Positions 35,719 through 45,002 are shown, counted from the stretch's first letter. The stretch is 64,000 bases of DNA from Spirochaetae bacterium HGW-Spirochaetae-1 (GCA_002839375.1 PGXY01000003.1:467863-531862); one strand, 5' to 3'. The notes: generated by a model not told the origin, from the sequence alone. A program made the numbers and translations.

Positions 35719-37563
35719 ATGAACAGCACGGTACGGTCCGAGGTTCATGAAATCACAGAAAATTCCGTATGCGGTATTTTCCTGAACAGGGTGAAGGCCA
35801 ACGCCGATGAACCCTGTGTCGCTTATAGAAAAGAGGATACTTTTCACGATGTGACCTGGCGCGAGATGGGCGACATGGTCCACAGCCTGGGAGCCTGGAT
35901 GATACACGAAGGCGTGGTCCGCGGCGACCGGATAGCCATCTTTTCCGGGACACGGTACGAATGGTGGATCACCGATTTGGCCTCGCTCCTCACGGGAGCC
36001 GCCGATGTTCCCATATACGCCACAAACACTGCTCACGAGGCCTACTATATACTTTCCCATTCCGCGGCCTGCCTGTGTTTTACCGGCGACAGGGAGCAGA
36101 CGGACAAAGTACTGGCCGTCCGGGACAGCCTTCCGGCGCTGAGAAAAATCATAGTCTTCGATGATATCCTTATTGACGATCCCATGGTAATTACCTTTCA
36201 GAAGGCCATCGAAGAAGGCCGGCAGCGGCTTGACCTGCTGAACCCCGATAGCGCGCAGAACGCCATCACACCCCGCGACCTGGCCACCATCATATACACA
36301 TCGGGAACAACGGGCGACCCCAAGGGCGTCATGCTGTCCCACGGAAATCTCATCGCCAACGTGCGCCAGGTCCACGACCATTACCGGAACAAGCTCACCA
36401 TCAAGCACGACTTTCTTTCATTTCTCCCGCTCTCCCATGCCCTGGAAAGAATGGGAGGATATTACCTGGCCATCAGCACCAACACCAAGGTTTCCTTCGC
36501 ACGGGATATCTCGACACTCCTGGAGGACCTGAAGGCAGTGCGGCCCACCTCCTTTGTAGCCGTGCCCCGCATGTTCGAGAAGATCTACCATGCCGTGCAG
36601 CAGAGGGTCAGGGAGTCGCGGAAACTGCGCCGCATCATCTTCTCCCGCGCCATGAATGTTGCCCGAAAAAACGTGGAATACCTGGCTCATGACCGGGAGC
36701 GGAAAGGGATCTTCGCGCTGCGGTATGCCCTGGCGCACCGGCTTGTTTTCTCGCGTATCAAGAACAATCTCGGCATGGAGCGTATCCGCTTCGCCGTCTC
36801 GGGAGGCAATGCGCTTTCCGGAGAGATAGCCCGGTTTTTCATGGGACTTGATATCCGCATCATTGAGGGATACGGCCTCACAGAGACATCTCCCGTGGTA
36901 AGCGCCAACCGTCCCGATCTCATCAAGCCCGGGGCCGTGGGTAAAATTGTCCAGGGCACCGATGTCCGGATATCACCTGACGGTGAAATCCTCATCAGGG
37001 GGCCCCAGGTCATGACGGGCTATTACCGCGACGATGCGGCCACGGCGGAAGCCTTCACCGATGACGGTTTTTTTAAAACCGGCGATCTGGGCTTCTTCGA
37101 CAATGACGGATACCTGCGCGTTTCGGGTAGAATAAAAGACATCATCATTACGTCGGGCGGCAAAAATATATCGCCCATGAATATCGAGACAAACCTCATG
37201 TATTCGAAATACATCGAGCAGGCCGTGGTAATCGGCGACGGCAGGAATTTTCTCACGGCCCTGGTGGTCCCCGATTTTGAAAACCTCGAGGCCTGGGCCG
37301 TACGGGAGGGAATCGCCTTCGGCAGCAGAAAAGAACTGCTTCTCCATGAAAAGGTGCGTTCGTTGTTCAGCGATGAAATCGATCACTACCAGAAGGATTT
37401 TTCCCGCGTGGAACAGGTGAAAAAATATACACTCATGGACGAACCGTGGAGTCAGGAGCAGGGAGAGCTCACGCCCTCTATGAAGGTGAAACGACGGGTC
37501 ATCAATGAGCGGTATGCCGAAATTATAGAATCCATGTATAACGAAAAAAATCCTGAAGTCTGA
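35719..37563 (+). CDS. Long-chain fatty acid-CoA ligase (AMP-forming)
   Basis: A 614-residue ANL-superfamily enzyme with the AMP-binding P-loop IIYTSGTTGDPKGVMLSH, the adenine motif GYGLTETSPVV, TGDLGFFDNDGYLRVSGR (cited TGDLGFFD, LRVSGRIKD) and the C-terminal lysine region LTPSMKVKRR. It resembles FadD15-type ligases, which make acyl-CoA from fatty acid, ATP and CoA. It follows the acyl reductase closely with no own ribosome site, so expression is coupled. It could also supply beta-oxidation or lipid synthesis. Confidence 0.9.
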   Translation: MNSTVRSEVHEITENSVCGIFLNRVKANADEPCVAYRKEDTFHDVTWREMGDMVHSLGAWMIHEGVVRGDRIAIFSGTRYEWWITDLASLLTGAADVPIYATNTAHEAYYILSHSAACLCFTGDREQTDKVLAVRDSLPALRKIIVFDDILIDDPMVITFQKAIEEGRQRLDLLNPDSAQNAITPRDLATIIYTSGTTGDPKGVMLSHGNLIANVRQVHDHYRNKLTIKHDFLSFLPLSHALERMGGYYLAISTNTKVSFARDISTLLEDLKAVRPTSFVAVPRMFEKIYHAVQQRVRESRKLRRIIFSRAMNVARKNVEYLAHDRERKGIFALRYALAHRLVFSRIKNNLGMERIRFAVSGGNALSGEIARFFMGLDIRIIEGYGLTETSPVVSANRPDLIKPGAVGKIVQGTDVRISPDGEILIRGPQVMTGYYRDDAATAEAFTDDGFFKTGDLGFFDNDGYLRVSGRIKDIIITSGGKNISPMNIETNLMYSKYIEQAVVIGDGRNFLTALVVPDFENLEAWAVREGIAFGSRKELLLHEKVRSLFSDEIDHYQKDFSRVEQVKKYTLMDEPWSQEQGELTPSMKVKRRVINERYAEIIESMYNEKNPEV

Positions 37564-37570
37564 CCGCTCC

Positions 37571-37638
37571 GGGGGCTCTGTCCCCATTGTTACATCCCGG
37601 GCTCTGTCCCTCCCGGATCAGTTCCATGCTCTGACCCC
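37571..37638. repeat. Cluster of three GGCTCTG(T/A)CCC motifs
   Basis: GGGGGCTCTGTCCCC (37571), GGGCTCTGTCCC (37599) and GCTCTGACCCC (37628) lie in the first 80 bases after the acyl-CoA ligase, all in the same orientation. They belong to the motif family spread through the window. Confidence 0.7.
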
Positions 37639-37757
37639 GTGTTTCCGCCATACAATATAATTGTATTTGAATAATTCATGAAAACCGGTACAATCATTAA
37701 CAATAACTAATAATGCATCATCGATGCCTTGATTAATCTCTCAGCCCAGAATAATTG

Positions 37758-37786
37758 TTGACAATTATACAATACTATTGTATATA
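37758..37786 (+). promoter_or_regulatory. Promoter with embedded IclR-type operator, Gfo/Idh-SCP2 operon
   Basis: A -35 box TTGACA (37758-37763) and a -10-like TATATA (37781-37786) are 17 bases apart. The spacer and -10 are occupied by TATACAATACTATTGTATA (37766-37784), a near-perfect palindrome. The same arrangement occurs at 42991. Binding there would block RNA polymerase, so I infer repression by the IclR protein at 42053. Confidence 0.75.
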
Positions 37787-37821
37787 TTGCAATATCATAT
37801 TTAAGCTTCCCAGGAGGGTCC

Positions 37822-39327
37822 ATGAGCGCCATCAATGTGGGAATAATCGGCCTGGGCCGGATTGCCGATGTCCATTATCCAGGTTACCGGAACAATAAAA
37901 GAGCACGGATTTATGCCGTATGTGATATAAATGAAGAACTGGCCGTGGCGCGGAAAAAGACCTGGAAAGCCGTGAAACACTATACGGATTACCGGGAAAT
38001 GCTTCAGGACCCTTCCCTCGATGCCGTGGAGATACTGTCGCCCCACACACTCCATGAACCCATGGTCCTGGACACTGCCGCATCGGGGAAGCACATCGCC
38101 CTGCAGAAACCCATGACGGTCAGCCTTGAAAGCGCGGACCGCATGATCCGCGCCGCCGATGCGGGAAAAAATATATTCCGCGTTACCGACAATTATGCCT
38201 TTTACCCGCCCATCGTCCTGGCAAAAAAAATCATTGAAAGCGGCGATATCGGTGACCCCGTCAATCTCAGGATAAAACTCATTGGCGGCGGTTCCGGCGG
38301 CTGGAACATTCCTCCCGAGTCATGGCAGTGGCGCCTCAGGGAAAGCCGTGAACGAGGCAACACCCTGGGACTCGAAACCTTTGACCACGGCCATCATCTG
38401 TGGACCACGGCGTGGTACCTCATGGGCGAGGCCGAGCGGGTCTCGGCGTGGATCGAGTTCATGGACGGCATTATCGACGCTCCTGCCGTGGTCACCTGGC
38501 GGTTTAAAAAGGGCTATTTCGGAAGCACTGAATTCGTTCACCTGCCGGACCTTCATATCCCGTCGAAATATTACGCCAACGACGAATGGATCGAGGTGAG
38601 CGGAACAAAGGGCATGATACTTGTGCGCCGTTGCACGGGCCTTATCCTGGACGGGCCGCCCGTAAGCGTATTTACCAACCGGGGATGGAAACACTACACG
38701 GGCGTTAAATCGGACTGGGGTGAGGGATTCCGTATTGCCACGGGCAATTTTATAAACGCTATTCTCGGCGTGGAGAAGCCCCTGCTCTCGGGTCCCGAAG
38801 CGCGTGATATACTGAAGTTCTCCCTGGCTGTACAGAAATCGGCGCACCTGCGACGCGAGGTCTATCTTGACGAAATGGATGCGTCTTTCCCCGCCCTGAC
38901 CCGCTTCAGGAAAAGACGGCATGACATGAAAACAGAAGATACGGGACGAAGCCTCCTGGAGCGGCTCGGTCTCTCGGCCGACCTTTCCAGGTACGCCCCG
39001 CAGGCCCGCTCCCTCACGGAAGAATTCATCGGGAAATTCAACAAAGCGGCAGCAGCGGGATGGAAGGCCTCGATAGGACTGCATATTATCGCCGAGGGAG
39101 GCGCAGCGGATACGAGCTATTCACTGCTCATCAATGACGGGGAACTCACTGTTAAAGAAGGGGAAACACCGGTTTCACCGTCCCTGCTGATCCATGTACC
39201 GGCCGGGACCTGGGCCGCCATTCTCCTGGGAAAACGGAAAATCGAGATGGCATACCTTCAGGGAAAACTGAAAATTGAGGGCAAGGCCGAGGAGGCGCTG
39301 AAACTGCGGTCCGCTTTCGGAATATGA
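37822..39327 (+). CDS. Gfo/Idh/MocA-type dehydrogenase fused to SCP2 sterol-carrier domain
   Basis: GGAGGG before ATG 37822 sets the start (501 residues). Residues 1-365 are a sugar/cyclitol dehydrogenase: Rossmann GIIGLGRIADVH, catalytic lysine in ALQKPMTVS (EKP-like), and GLETFDHGHHLWTTAWYLMG with the family histidine. After a linker (KTEDTGRSLLERLG), residues about 390-501 look like an SCP2 domain: SYSLLINDGELTVKEG, PSLLIHVPAGTWAAILLGK, and AYLQGKLKIEGKAEEALKLRSAF (cited in part). SCP2 domains bind lipids or acyl-CoA. I know of no standard protein with this fusion. It is first in an operon with a GPH symporter behind an IclR-type operator. Confidence 0.85.
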   Translation: MSAINVGIIGLGRIADVHYPGYRNNKRARIYAVCDINEELAVARKKTWKAVKHYTDYREMLQDPSLDAVEILSPHTLHEPMVLDTAASGKHIALQKPMTVSLESADRMIRAADAGKNIFRVTDNYAFYPPIVLAKKIIESGDIGDPVNLRIKLIGGGSGGWNIPPESWQWRLRESRERGNTLGLETFDHGHHLWTTAWYLMGEAERVSAWIEFMDGIIDAPAVVTWRFKKGYFGSTEFVHLPDLHIPSKYYANDEWIEVSGTKGMILVRRCTGLILDGPPVSVFTNRGWKHYTGVKSDWGEGFRIATGNFINAILGVEKPLLSGPEARDILKFSLAVQKSAHLRREVYLDEMDASFPALTRFRKRRHDMKTEDTGRSLLERLGLSADLSRYAPQARSLTEEFIGKFNKAAAAGWKASIGLHIIAEGGAADTSYSLLINDGELTVKEGETPVSPSLLIHVPAGTWAAILLGKRKIEMAYLQGKLKIEGKAEEALKLRSAFGI

Positions 39328-39348
39328 ACACATAACAGGGAGGCTCCA

Positions 39349-40722
39349 ATGAAAAACACCATGACAGCTGCTCAGGACAGGGTTTCCACGGGTATGAAGC
39401 TGGGCTACGGCCTGGGCGACTTCGGCGCCAACATGGTCTACCAGTCCGTCATGCTCTACCTCATGTTTTATTTTACCGATGTGTTTCTCATCGGCGCCTC
39501 GGCTGCCGGAACCATCTTTCTCGTGGCGAAATTCTGGGATGCCGTGACCGATCCAATAATCGGCTTCGCGTCGGACGCGACAAAATCCCGGTGGGGCCGG
39601 AAACGCCCATATCTCCTTTTCGGCGCTGTGCCCCTGGGCGTTAGCATGTATCTGCTTTTTGCCTCACCAGCCATACCGGAGTCATGGAAGGTGATCTACG
39701 GGCTCGCGGCTTTCCTTCTGGTCTGCACGGCCTATACCGTGGTGAACATCCCCTATGGCGCCCTGACCGCCAGTCTCACCACGGATTCCCATGAGCGGTC
39801 GCGGGTTACGGGTTACCGCATGTTCTTTGCGATCCTGGGGACCCTGGTGGTGGCCGGCGCCACGAAACCCCTGGCAGGCCTTTTCTCATCGCCGGTTCAG
39901 GGATGGCGCTTCGTGGGCCTGGTGTACGGCATCATCGCCGCTCTTTTCACGCTTATAACTTTTTTCTCCGTCCGGGAGAGGATCCAGACCGGGACCGAGA
40001 AATTCAGCCCGGGTGATATCAGAAAAGTCGTCCTGGCCAACAGGCCCTTCATCGTTCTTTCCCTGGGCATGGTAATGCACCTGGGCGCCATCGGCATCCT
40101 GGCCGCCATGGTGAATTACCATTTCAAATACAATTTCCACCGTGAATCCTTTGTGCCCCTGGTCTTCCTCTGCCTCTTTGCCACAGCTGCCGTAAGCATC
40201 CCGCTGTGGGTCTACCTGTCAAAAAAAATAGGAAAGAAAAACGCCTTTAATACGGGCATGCTCATCGTCGCCCTGTGTCTCATCGTCCTGTTTTTCGTGA
40301 AAAATTTCAATATGGGGATATTCATTCCCCTGTTCATTGTCACCGGCATCGGCATATCCACCATGTTTTTCAGTCCCTGGGCCATGATCCCTGACACGGT
40401 GGAATACTCGGAGTGGAAGACAGGGCTGCGCCGCGAGGGAATCCTCTACGGTTTTTTTTACTTCAGCCACAAGCTGGCCGCTGCCCTGGCGGGCTTCATC
40501 ACGGGCCTGGGACTCTCGGCCATCGGATACCTGCAGCCCCTGGAAATCAACACCGTTATAACGGCACAGGAACAGGGCACATCAACTCTGTACGGCATCA
40601 GGCTCCTCGCAACGCTGGTTCCCGTGGCACTGATCATGATCGGTATTTTTTTCATAAGCAGGTATCCCATTGACGAAAAAATGCACACCGGCATACTCGA
40701 AGATCTTCGCCGGAAAGAATGA
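39349..40722 (+). CDS. GPH-family sugar:cation symporter (MFS)
   Basis: A 457-residue, twelve-helix carrier with GPH motifs GYGLGDFGANMVY, WDAVTDPIIGFASD, RWGRKRPYLL and DTVEYSEWKTGLRREG. GGGAGG precedes ATG 39349, 21 bases after the dehydrogenase. It probably imports the compound oxidised by that dehydrogenase; both belong to the inferred IclR regulon. It is a paralogue of the symporter at 32971. Confidence 0.9.
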   Translation: MKNTMTAAQDRVSTGMKLGYGLGDFGANMVYQSVMLYLMFYFTDVFLIGASAAGTIFLVAKFWDAVTDPIIGFASDATKSRWGRKRPYLLFGAVPLGVSMYLLFASPAIPESWKVIYGLAAFLLVCTAYTVVNIPYGALTASLTTDSHERSRVTGYRMFFAILGTLVVAGATKPLAGLFSSPVQGWRFVGLVYGIIAALFTLITFFSVRERIQTGTEKFSPGDIRKVVLANRPFIVLSLGMVMHLGAIGILAAMVNYHFKYNFHRESFVPLVFLCLFATAAVSIPLWVYLSKKIGKKNAFNTGMLIVALCLIVLFFVKNFNMGIFIPLFIVTGIGISTMFFSPWAMIPDTVEYSEWKTGLRREGILYGFFYFSHKLAAALAGFITGLGLSAIGYLQPLEINTVITAQEQGTSTLYGIRLLATLVPVALIMIGIFFISRYPIDEKMHTGILEDLRRKE

Positions 40723-40750
40723 AGGCCCGGGAGAATACCCGATATCCCCA

Positions 40751-42013
40751 TCATAATTCCTTCAGGGGCCTGATGCTGAAATCGCCGGATATTTTAGCCA
40801 GTTCTATTTTATTGCCGATGCCCAGCTTCCCATAGATATTGGTCAGGTGCGTTTCGACTGTTCGTTCCGTGATCTTCAGCTGTGCCGATACGCTTTTATT
40901 GGTGAGCCCCGACAGTATCAGAAAAATTATTTCCATCTCTCTCCCGGTTATTTTGAAATATTTCCGAAACTGGCTGACTCCCTTGTTTTCCCGCGAGACC
41001 ACGAGTATGGCGGCAAAATCACCGAACCGGTCCGACACTCTGGAAATGTATGAATCGGTAATCACATTCTCCGGTTCTTTCCGGTAAATTATCCTGGCGC
41101 TGAAAGAATCGATCCTGCCGGAAATCAGTTCGTCGAGCATTGCTGGCAGGCCGTCATCATGCTCTACCAGTTCCAGAAAATTTTTCCCGCTGAAATATCC
41201 GGCTCTCCCGTTGAAAATCCCGTCGGAGCCGCCGTTTACTTCCAGTATTCTTTTTTCGGGACTGAGTATTATTATACTGTCATGGATGAAGGGCAGTATG
41301 TCAAAGGCCATATCCCTGATGCTGAATGAGAGAAACTTGTATTTAATCATGGCAAAGAAAACGCCGTACAGATATACCGCGAAAAAATAGGGAGTAAGAA
41401 GCGGTGCTTTATATATCTTTAAAACCGGCAGGATCATGAGAAAACAGAATCCTCCGCCGTATGAAAGAAATATGGCAATCATCACAGTTTTCGCCTGTTT
41501 TTTTTCCTTCTGCAGCGAAGCTGATCTGCTGAACATGAAAAGATAATATAACATGAGTAATGCGATGCAGGTCAGGTAAGGGGAATAGAGAAGAAACCAG
41601 AACCGGGTACCAACCAGCTCGTACACCCACAAGCCCTTTACCCTCGACACCTCCAGCATTTCCGGTCCCCTGAGTATAAAAACAGCGAATATGATGCCGG
41701 AAAAAAGAATGATTGATACTACAACGAAATGTTTCAACTTCTGTCTGGTAAATTCAAGGTTGAAATACAGTGATTCAAGCAGGAATAATATTAAGACTAT
41801 ATTATATATACTCTGGAATAATTTGACATTCAGTGCCGTTTCCTGCAGCTGAATTAGTATGGTGAAGAGTATAACCGCATTCAGCAGCATCGAATTCACG
41901 AAGAACAATCTGTTTATCCTGCTGGATCTATCTTTGAGGAATATGTAGAAGCCGAGGATAAAACAGCTCGTGGATATAGCGGCCAAAGATGACATGTAGA
42001 AGACCAGCATCAT
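40751..42013 (-). CDS. Membrane-bound LuxR-type transcriptional regulator
   Basis: GGGAG before ATG 42013 favours that start over GTG 42019. Residues about 1-220 contain seven hydrophobic spans like sensor-kinase 7TM regions; about 225-335 resemble a PAS domain (FIHDSIIILSPEKRILEVNGG, cited in part). The C-terminal LuxR/GerE helix-turn-helix (about 350-412) reads ITGREMEIIFLILSGLTNKSVSAQLKITERTVETHL in outline (GREMEIIFL, TERTVETHLTNIYGKL). It may thus sense a membrane or external signal and bind DNA directly. It lies 33 bases downstream of the IclR gene on the same strand. Confidence 0.85.
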   Translation of the reverse strand: MMLVFYMSSLAAISTSCFILGFYIFLKDRSSRINRLFFVNSMLLNAVILFTILIQLQETALNVKLFQSIYNIVLILFLLESLYFNLEFTRQKLKHFVVVSIILFSGIIFAVFILRGPEMLEVSRVKGLWVYELVGTRFWFLLYSPYLTCIALLMLYYLFMFSRSASLQKEKKQAKTVMIAIFLSYGGGFCFLMILPVLKIYKAPLLTPYFFAVYLYGVFFAMIKYKFLSFSIRDMAFDILPFIHDSIIILSPEKRILEVNGGSDGIFNGRAGYFSGKNFLELVEHDDGLPAMLDELISGRIDSFSARIIYRKEPENVITDSYISRVSDRFGDFAAILVVSRENKGVSQFRKYFKITGREMEIIFLILSGLTNKSVSAQLKITERTVETHLTNIYGKLGIGNKIELAKISGDFSIRPLKEL

Positions 42014-42052
42014 ATTCACTCCCGGACCAGTTTGTCCCGCCCGCAGCCTTTA

Positions 42053-42835
42053 CTACTTTTTACCGGGGACTGCCTGTTCGGAATATCCCAGCAGGGATGA
42101 TATCTCCAAACCGGCATTTCTTATTATCTCACTGTAACTTTCCTGATGGGGCATGATGAGGTCCCGGGATCCCGAGATCCCCACTGAATAGGCCACATCG
42201 CCGCGGTTGTTCAAAACCGGCGCGGCATAACAGACAACGCCCGGTTTATATTCTTCGTTGTCCAGGGCAATACGATCCCGGCGCGCCTCCAGGACCCTCT
42301 CTTTCAGAGACGTCTGGTCCGTTACGGTAGTGTCGGTAAATTTTTTTATTTCCAGACCGGAGAGAAACGTATCAAGCCGCTCCCCGTCGAAAAAAGAAAT
42401 GAGAGCCCTTCCCAGGGCCGTAACCCAGGCCGGTTCCCTGGTGCCCACGGAAATATGCATGGTGAGACTGGCCCGGGGCTGTTCCACGGCAATGAAGACC
42501 ACGTCTTTCCCGTCCAGGACAGCCAGGTGCGTATTCTGCTTTGTTTCCATGCAGACGCGCTGCATAATGGGGCGGATGATAGTTTCGATCCGGGACTGCT
42601 CGCCGAAGGCGCCGGCCAGTTCCATGACCCTGTATCCCAGGCTGTATTTTTTTGTTTCCCTGTCCTGGCGGACAAAATCACTCTGCACCAGGGTGGCGAT
42701 GAGGCGAAACACCGAGGAACGGTCAATAGTGAATGACTCGGCTATTTCGTTAAGGGAAAGGGGCCTTTCCGCCTTCCCCAGGATCTGAAGTATTTTCAGT
42801 CCCCGGTCCAGGGATTGGATAGTCATGTTGGACAT
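42053..42835 (-). CDS. IclR family transcriptional regulator
   Basis: A 260-residue regulator with N-terminal winged helix (about 5-65; SLDRGLKILQILGKAERPLSLNEIAESF cited as SLDRGLKILQIL and LSLNEIAESFTIDRSSVFRLI) and the C-terminal IclR effector domain (about 80-250; LAVLDGKDVVFIA, ALGRALISFF, RDRIALDNEEYKPGVVCYAAPV in part). AAGG before ATG 42835. It is divergent from the cupin-BKACE operon. Matching palindromes at 37766 and 42999, and weaker ones at its own promoter, make it the likely controller of the island. The effector is probably a pathway substrate or intermediate. Confidence 0.92.
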   Translation of the reverse strand: MSNMTIQSLDRGLKILQILGKAERPLSLNEIAESFTIDRSSVFRLIATLVQSDFVRQDRETKKYSLGYRVMELAGAFGEQSRIETIIRPIMQRVCMETKQNTHLAVLDGKDVVFIAVEQPRASLTMHISVGTREPAWVTALGRALISFFDGERLDTFLSGLEIKKFTDTTVTDQTSLKERVLEARRDRIALDNEEYKPGVVCYAAPVLNNRGDVAYSVGISGSRDLIMPHQESYSEIIRNAGLEISSLLGYSEQAVPGKK

Positions 42836-42844
42836 ATTGTACCT

Positions 42845-42881
42845 TATACAAAAATTGTTTCTTACTATACAATGTTGTACA
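42845..42881. promoter_or_regulatory. Two weaker IclR-type half-site pairs at the iclR promoter
   Basis: TATACAA-AAA-TTGTTT (42845-42860) and TATACAATGTTGTACA (42866-42881) share the TACAA/TTGTA half-sites of the operators at 37766 and 42999, but with shorter spacing (3 and 2 bases rather than 5). They lie just upstream of the IclR start, which suggests weak autoregulation. Confidence 0.5.
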
Positions 42882-42990
42882 TTATCATTATGGCTGTCAA
42901 GAAGATAAACACGAAACTTGAATTTGAAGAATGTTCAGTTTAAATCTCTTATTTTTGGTGCAATCATGGTATAAAAATCAAAAATTATTA

Positions 42991-43019
42991 TTGACGATTA
43001 TACAATGCTGTTGTATATT
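42991..43019 (+). promoter_or_regulatory. Promoter with embedded IclR-type operator, cupin-BKACE operon
   Basis: TTGACG (42991-42996), a 17-base spacer and TATATT (43014-43019) form a promoter. TATACAATGCTGTTGTATA (42999-43017) fills the spacer, matching the site at 37766 at 17 of 19 positions. ATG of the cupin gene is 29 bases beyond the -10 box. Confidence 0.75.
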
Positions 43020-43047
43020 TTGCAATATTACTTCTCGAGGAACTGCC

Positions 43048-43446
43048 ATGCTTTATAAAGACTTTTCCGTCATGCACGGAATGAAAGTAGAGAAACCCTT
43101 CGAAAGAGAACTGAAGGTCATAATGTCGCCTGAAACCGATGAAGAGGTAAAGGACTTTACCTTTATCATTTCAACCCTGGCGCCAATGGGCGGGTGCACA
43201 GATTTTCATGGACATGAAGATGCGGGTGAACTCATGATTTTCATGTCCGGAACAGGCAAGGCATGGGTTGGCGACACCGAATATGACCTGAAACCCGGCG
43301 TGGCTATCTATGCACCGGCCGGTATACTGCATAAAACGCTCAATACGGGCTCTGTCCCCCTTGAGATTGCCTGCGTGTTCACACCGGCAATCTCCACCAG
43401 CTATGTGCTGAAAAATATAAAGGCTGCTAAAAAGGCGCAGATATGA
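43048..43446 (+). CDS. Small single-domain cupin protein
   Basis: GAGGAACTGCC before ATG 43048 sets the start, giving 132 residues; the longer frame from 42931 overlaps the promoter and is rejected. Cupin motif 1 is FHGHEDAGELMIFMSGTG with two His and a Glu as metal ligands, and motif 2 is PGVAIYAPAGILHKTLNTG with the third His. Single-cupin enzymes include isomerases, dioxygenases and lyases for sugar or keto acids. It is the first gene of the four-gene operon and contains a GGGCTCTGTCCCCC motif (43347). Confidence 0.85.
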   Translation: MLYKDFSVMHGMKVEKPFERELKVIMSPETDEEVKDFTFIISTLAPMGGCTDFHGHEDAGELMIFMSGTGKAWVGDTEYDLKPGVAIYAPAGILHKTLNTGSVPLEIACVFTPAISTSYVLKNIKAAKKAQI

Positions 43447-43475
43447 TACAATTATCCTGAAAAAAGGAAGCCCCT

Positions 43476-44306
43476 ATGGAAAAGCTCATTATCACCGCTG
43501 CCCTCACCGGAGGCATCCACGGCAAGGAAGCCAACGCTGCCCTGCCGGAACAGCCCGATGAGATAATCCGCGACGCCATGGACTGCTACAATGCCGGCGC
43601 CGCCCTGGTCCATCTCCATGCACGCGACGCGGAAGGAAAAGGCGTGGGAGATCCCGCCATATTCAGAACCCTGAACAGCGGCATCAGCAGCCGGTGCCCT
43701 GTCATCATCCAGAACACCACGGGAGGTCCCGGTATTCCCATTGAAAAGCGCATCACCAGTCTGGATGCCGGTCCCGAATCGGCATCGCTGAACATGGGTT
43801 CCGTTGTATTCTTCTACCGTGACCGGGAGATCCCTTTTTACAACCTTCGCTCTGAGATAGAAACATTTGCCCGTGAAATGCTTGAAAGAAATATCAAGCC
43901 GGAAATGGAAGTGTACAATCCCTCCATGTTCGGCGAGGTGCAAAACCTCATTGACAAGGGACTGCTGAAAACACCCTATTATATAAACTTCGTCATGGGT
44001 GTGGGGGGCATGGGAGGATACCCCGGCACTCCGGAAAACCTGGTCACCATGATAAATCATCTCCCCGAAGGATCCGTCTTCAATGTATCTGGCATCGGGC
44101 GGTGCCAGCTCGCCATGAATACCATGGCAATCATAACGGGAGGCCATGCACGCACGGGCCTCGAGGATAATGTTTTTTATCACAAAGGCGAACCGGCGGC
44201 AGGCAATGCCCGGCTCGTTGAGCGTGTCGTGCGCCTGGCACGGGAACTGGGCCGTGAGGTTGCCACACCCAATGAGGCGCGCGCCATACTGGGTATGGGA
44301 GCGTAG
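43476..44306 (+). CDS. Beta-keto acid cleavage enzyme (BKACE, DUF849)
   Basis: The 276-residue TIM-barrel protein has HLHARD with His46 and His48, and RTGLEDN with Glu230, the same numbers as the zinc ligands and catalytic glutamate region of the Kce prototype (3-keto-5-aminohexanoate cleavage enzyme). It also has QNTTGGPG and SGIGRCQ. BKACE enzymes cleave a beta-keto acid with acetyl-CoA to give acetoacetate and a CoA thioester. Which beta-keto acid is used depends on a few pocket residues I cannot read reliably. AAGGAAG precedes ATG 43476. It suggests that the pathway of this operon passes through a beta-keto acid. Confidence 0.9.
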   Translation: MEKLIITAALTGGIHGKEANAALPEQPDEIIRDAMDCYNAGAALVHLHARDAEGKGVGDPAIFRTLNSGISSRCPVIIQNTTGGPGIPIEKRITSLDAGPESASLNMGSVVFFYRDREIPFYNLRSEIETFAREMLERNIKPEMEVYNPSMFGEVQNLIDKGLLKTPYYINFVMGVGGMGGYPGTPENLVTMINHLPEGSVFNVSGIGRCQLAMNTMAIITGGHARTGLEDNVFYHKGEPAAGNARLVERVVRLARELGREVATPNEARAILGMGA

Positions 44307-44369
44307 CCCTCCGGTTTTCAATATCTTTCATACAGCGGCCCTGCAGCCGTTGTCAACATGGAGAAAACA

Positions 44370-45002
44370 ATGAAGATAGCAGTGTTAAATGAAACCAGCG
44401 CAGCGGACCGTAACAGCGACATCATGGCGGCCCTTGACGGACGGGGCCACGAGATTGTAAACGCCGGCATGAAAAAAAGCGGCCAGACTCCGGAAATATC
44501 CTACATTCACACGGGATTCATGAGCGCCCTTCTGATCGCCTCGGGCAGGGCCGATTTTGTCGTGGGAGGCTGCGGAACCGGCCAGGGATACCTGAATTCC
44601 GTTATGCAGTATCCCGGTATCTTCTGCGGGCATATCGTGACCCCCCTGGACGGCTGGCTTTTTACGCAGATCAACGGCGGTAACTGCATATCTCTCATGC
44701 TGAACCAGGGCTATGGCTGGGCCGGTGATGTAAACCTGCGGTTTATTTTTGACCATATTTTCAGCGTGGAGCGGGGATGCGGTTATCCCGAACATCGGCG
44801 CGAACCGCAGAAAGAGTCGCGTCTTCTTCTTGAAAACATATCCTCCGCCACTCATACGACCATGCCGCGAATAATAATGGGCCTTCCCGATGAAGTGATA
44901 AAACCATCCCTTTTCTATTCCGGTTTCATGGATATTCTGGATATCGACACTATGGGCGACAGGGATATTGCCGCCGCCGTAAAAGAAAGAACGGAAAGGT
45001 GA
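44370..45002 (+). CDS. RpiB/LacA/LacB-like sugar-phosphate isomerase family protein
   Basis: ATG 44370 has GGAG six bases before it and is preferred to ATG 44358. The 210-residue protein has RpiB-type features: MKIAVLNETSAADRNSDIMAALDG in part (KIAVLNE, IMAAL), GGCGTGQGYLNSVMQYPGI in place of the usual GSGxGxxIAANK, and GNCISL. RpiB enzymes interconvert aldose and ketose phosphates. This protein is longer than RpiB (about 150), with an extra C-terminal part of about 60 residues, so it is a divergent member with an unknown substrate. It overlaps the start region of the next gene. Confidence 0.75.
   Translation: MKIAVLNETSAADRNSDIMAALDGRGHEIVNAGMKKSGQTPEISYIHTGFMSALLIASGRADFVVGGCGTGQGYLNSVMQYPGIFCGHIVTPLDGWLFTQINGGNCISLMLNQGYGWAGDVNLRFIFDHIFSVERGCGYPEHRREPQKESRLLLENISSATHTTMPRIIMGLPDEVIKPSLFYSGFMDILDIDTMGDRDIAAAVKERTER

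Noticed and set aside
42931-43047. N-terminal extension of the cupin protein
   Set aside because: It would overlap the IclR-type promoter and has no ribosome site; ATG 43048 has one.
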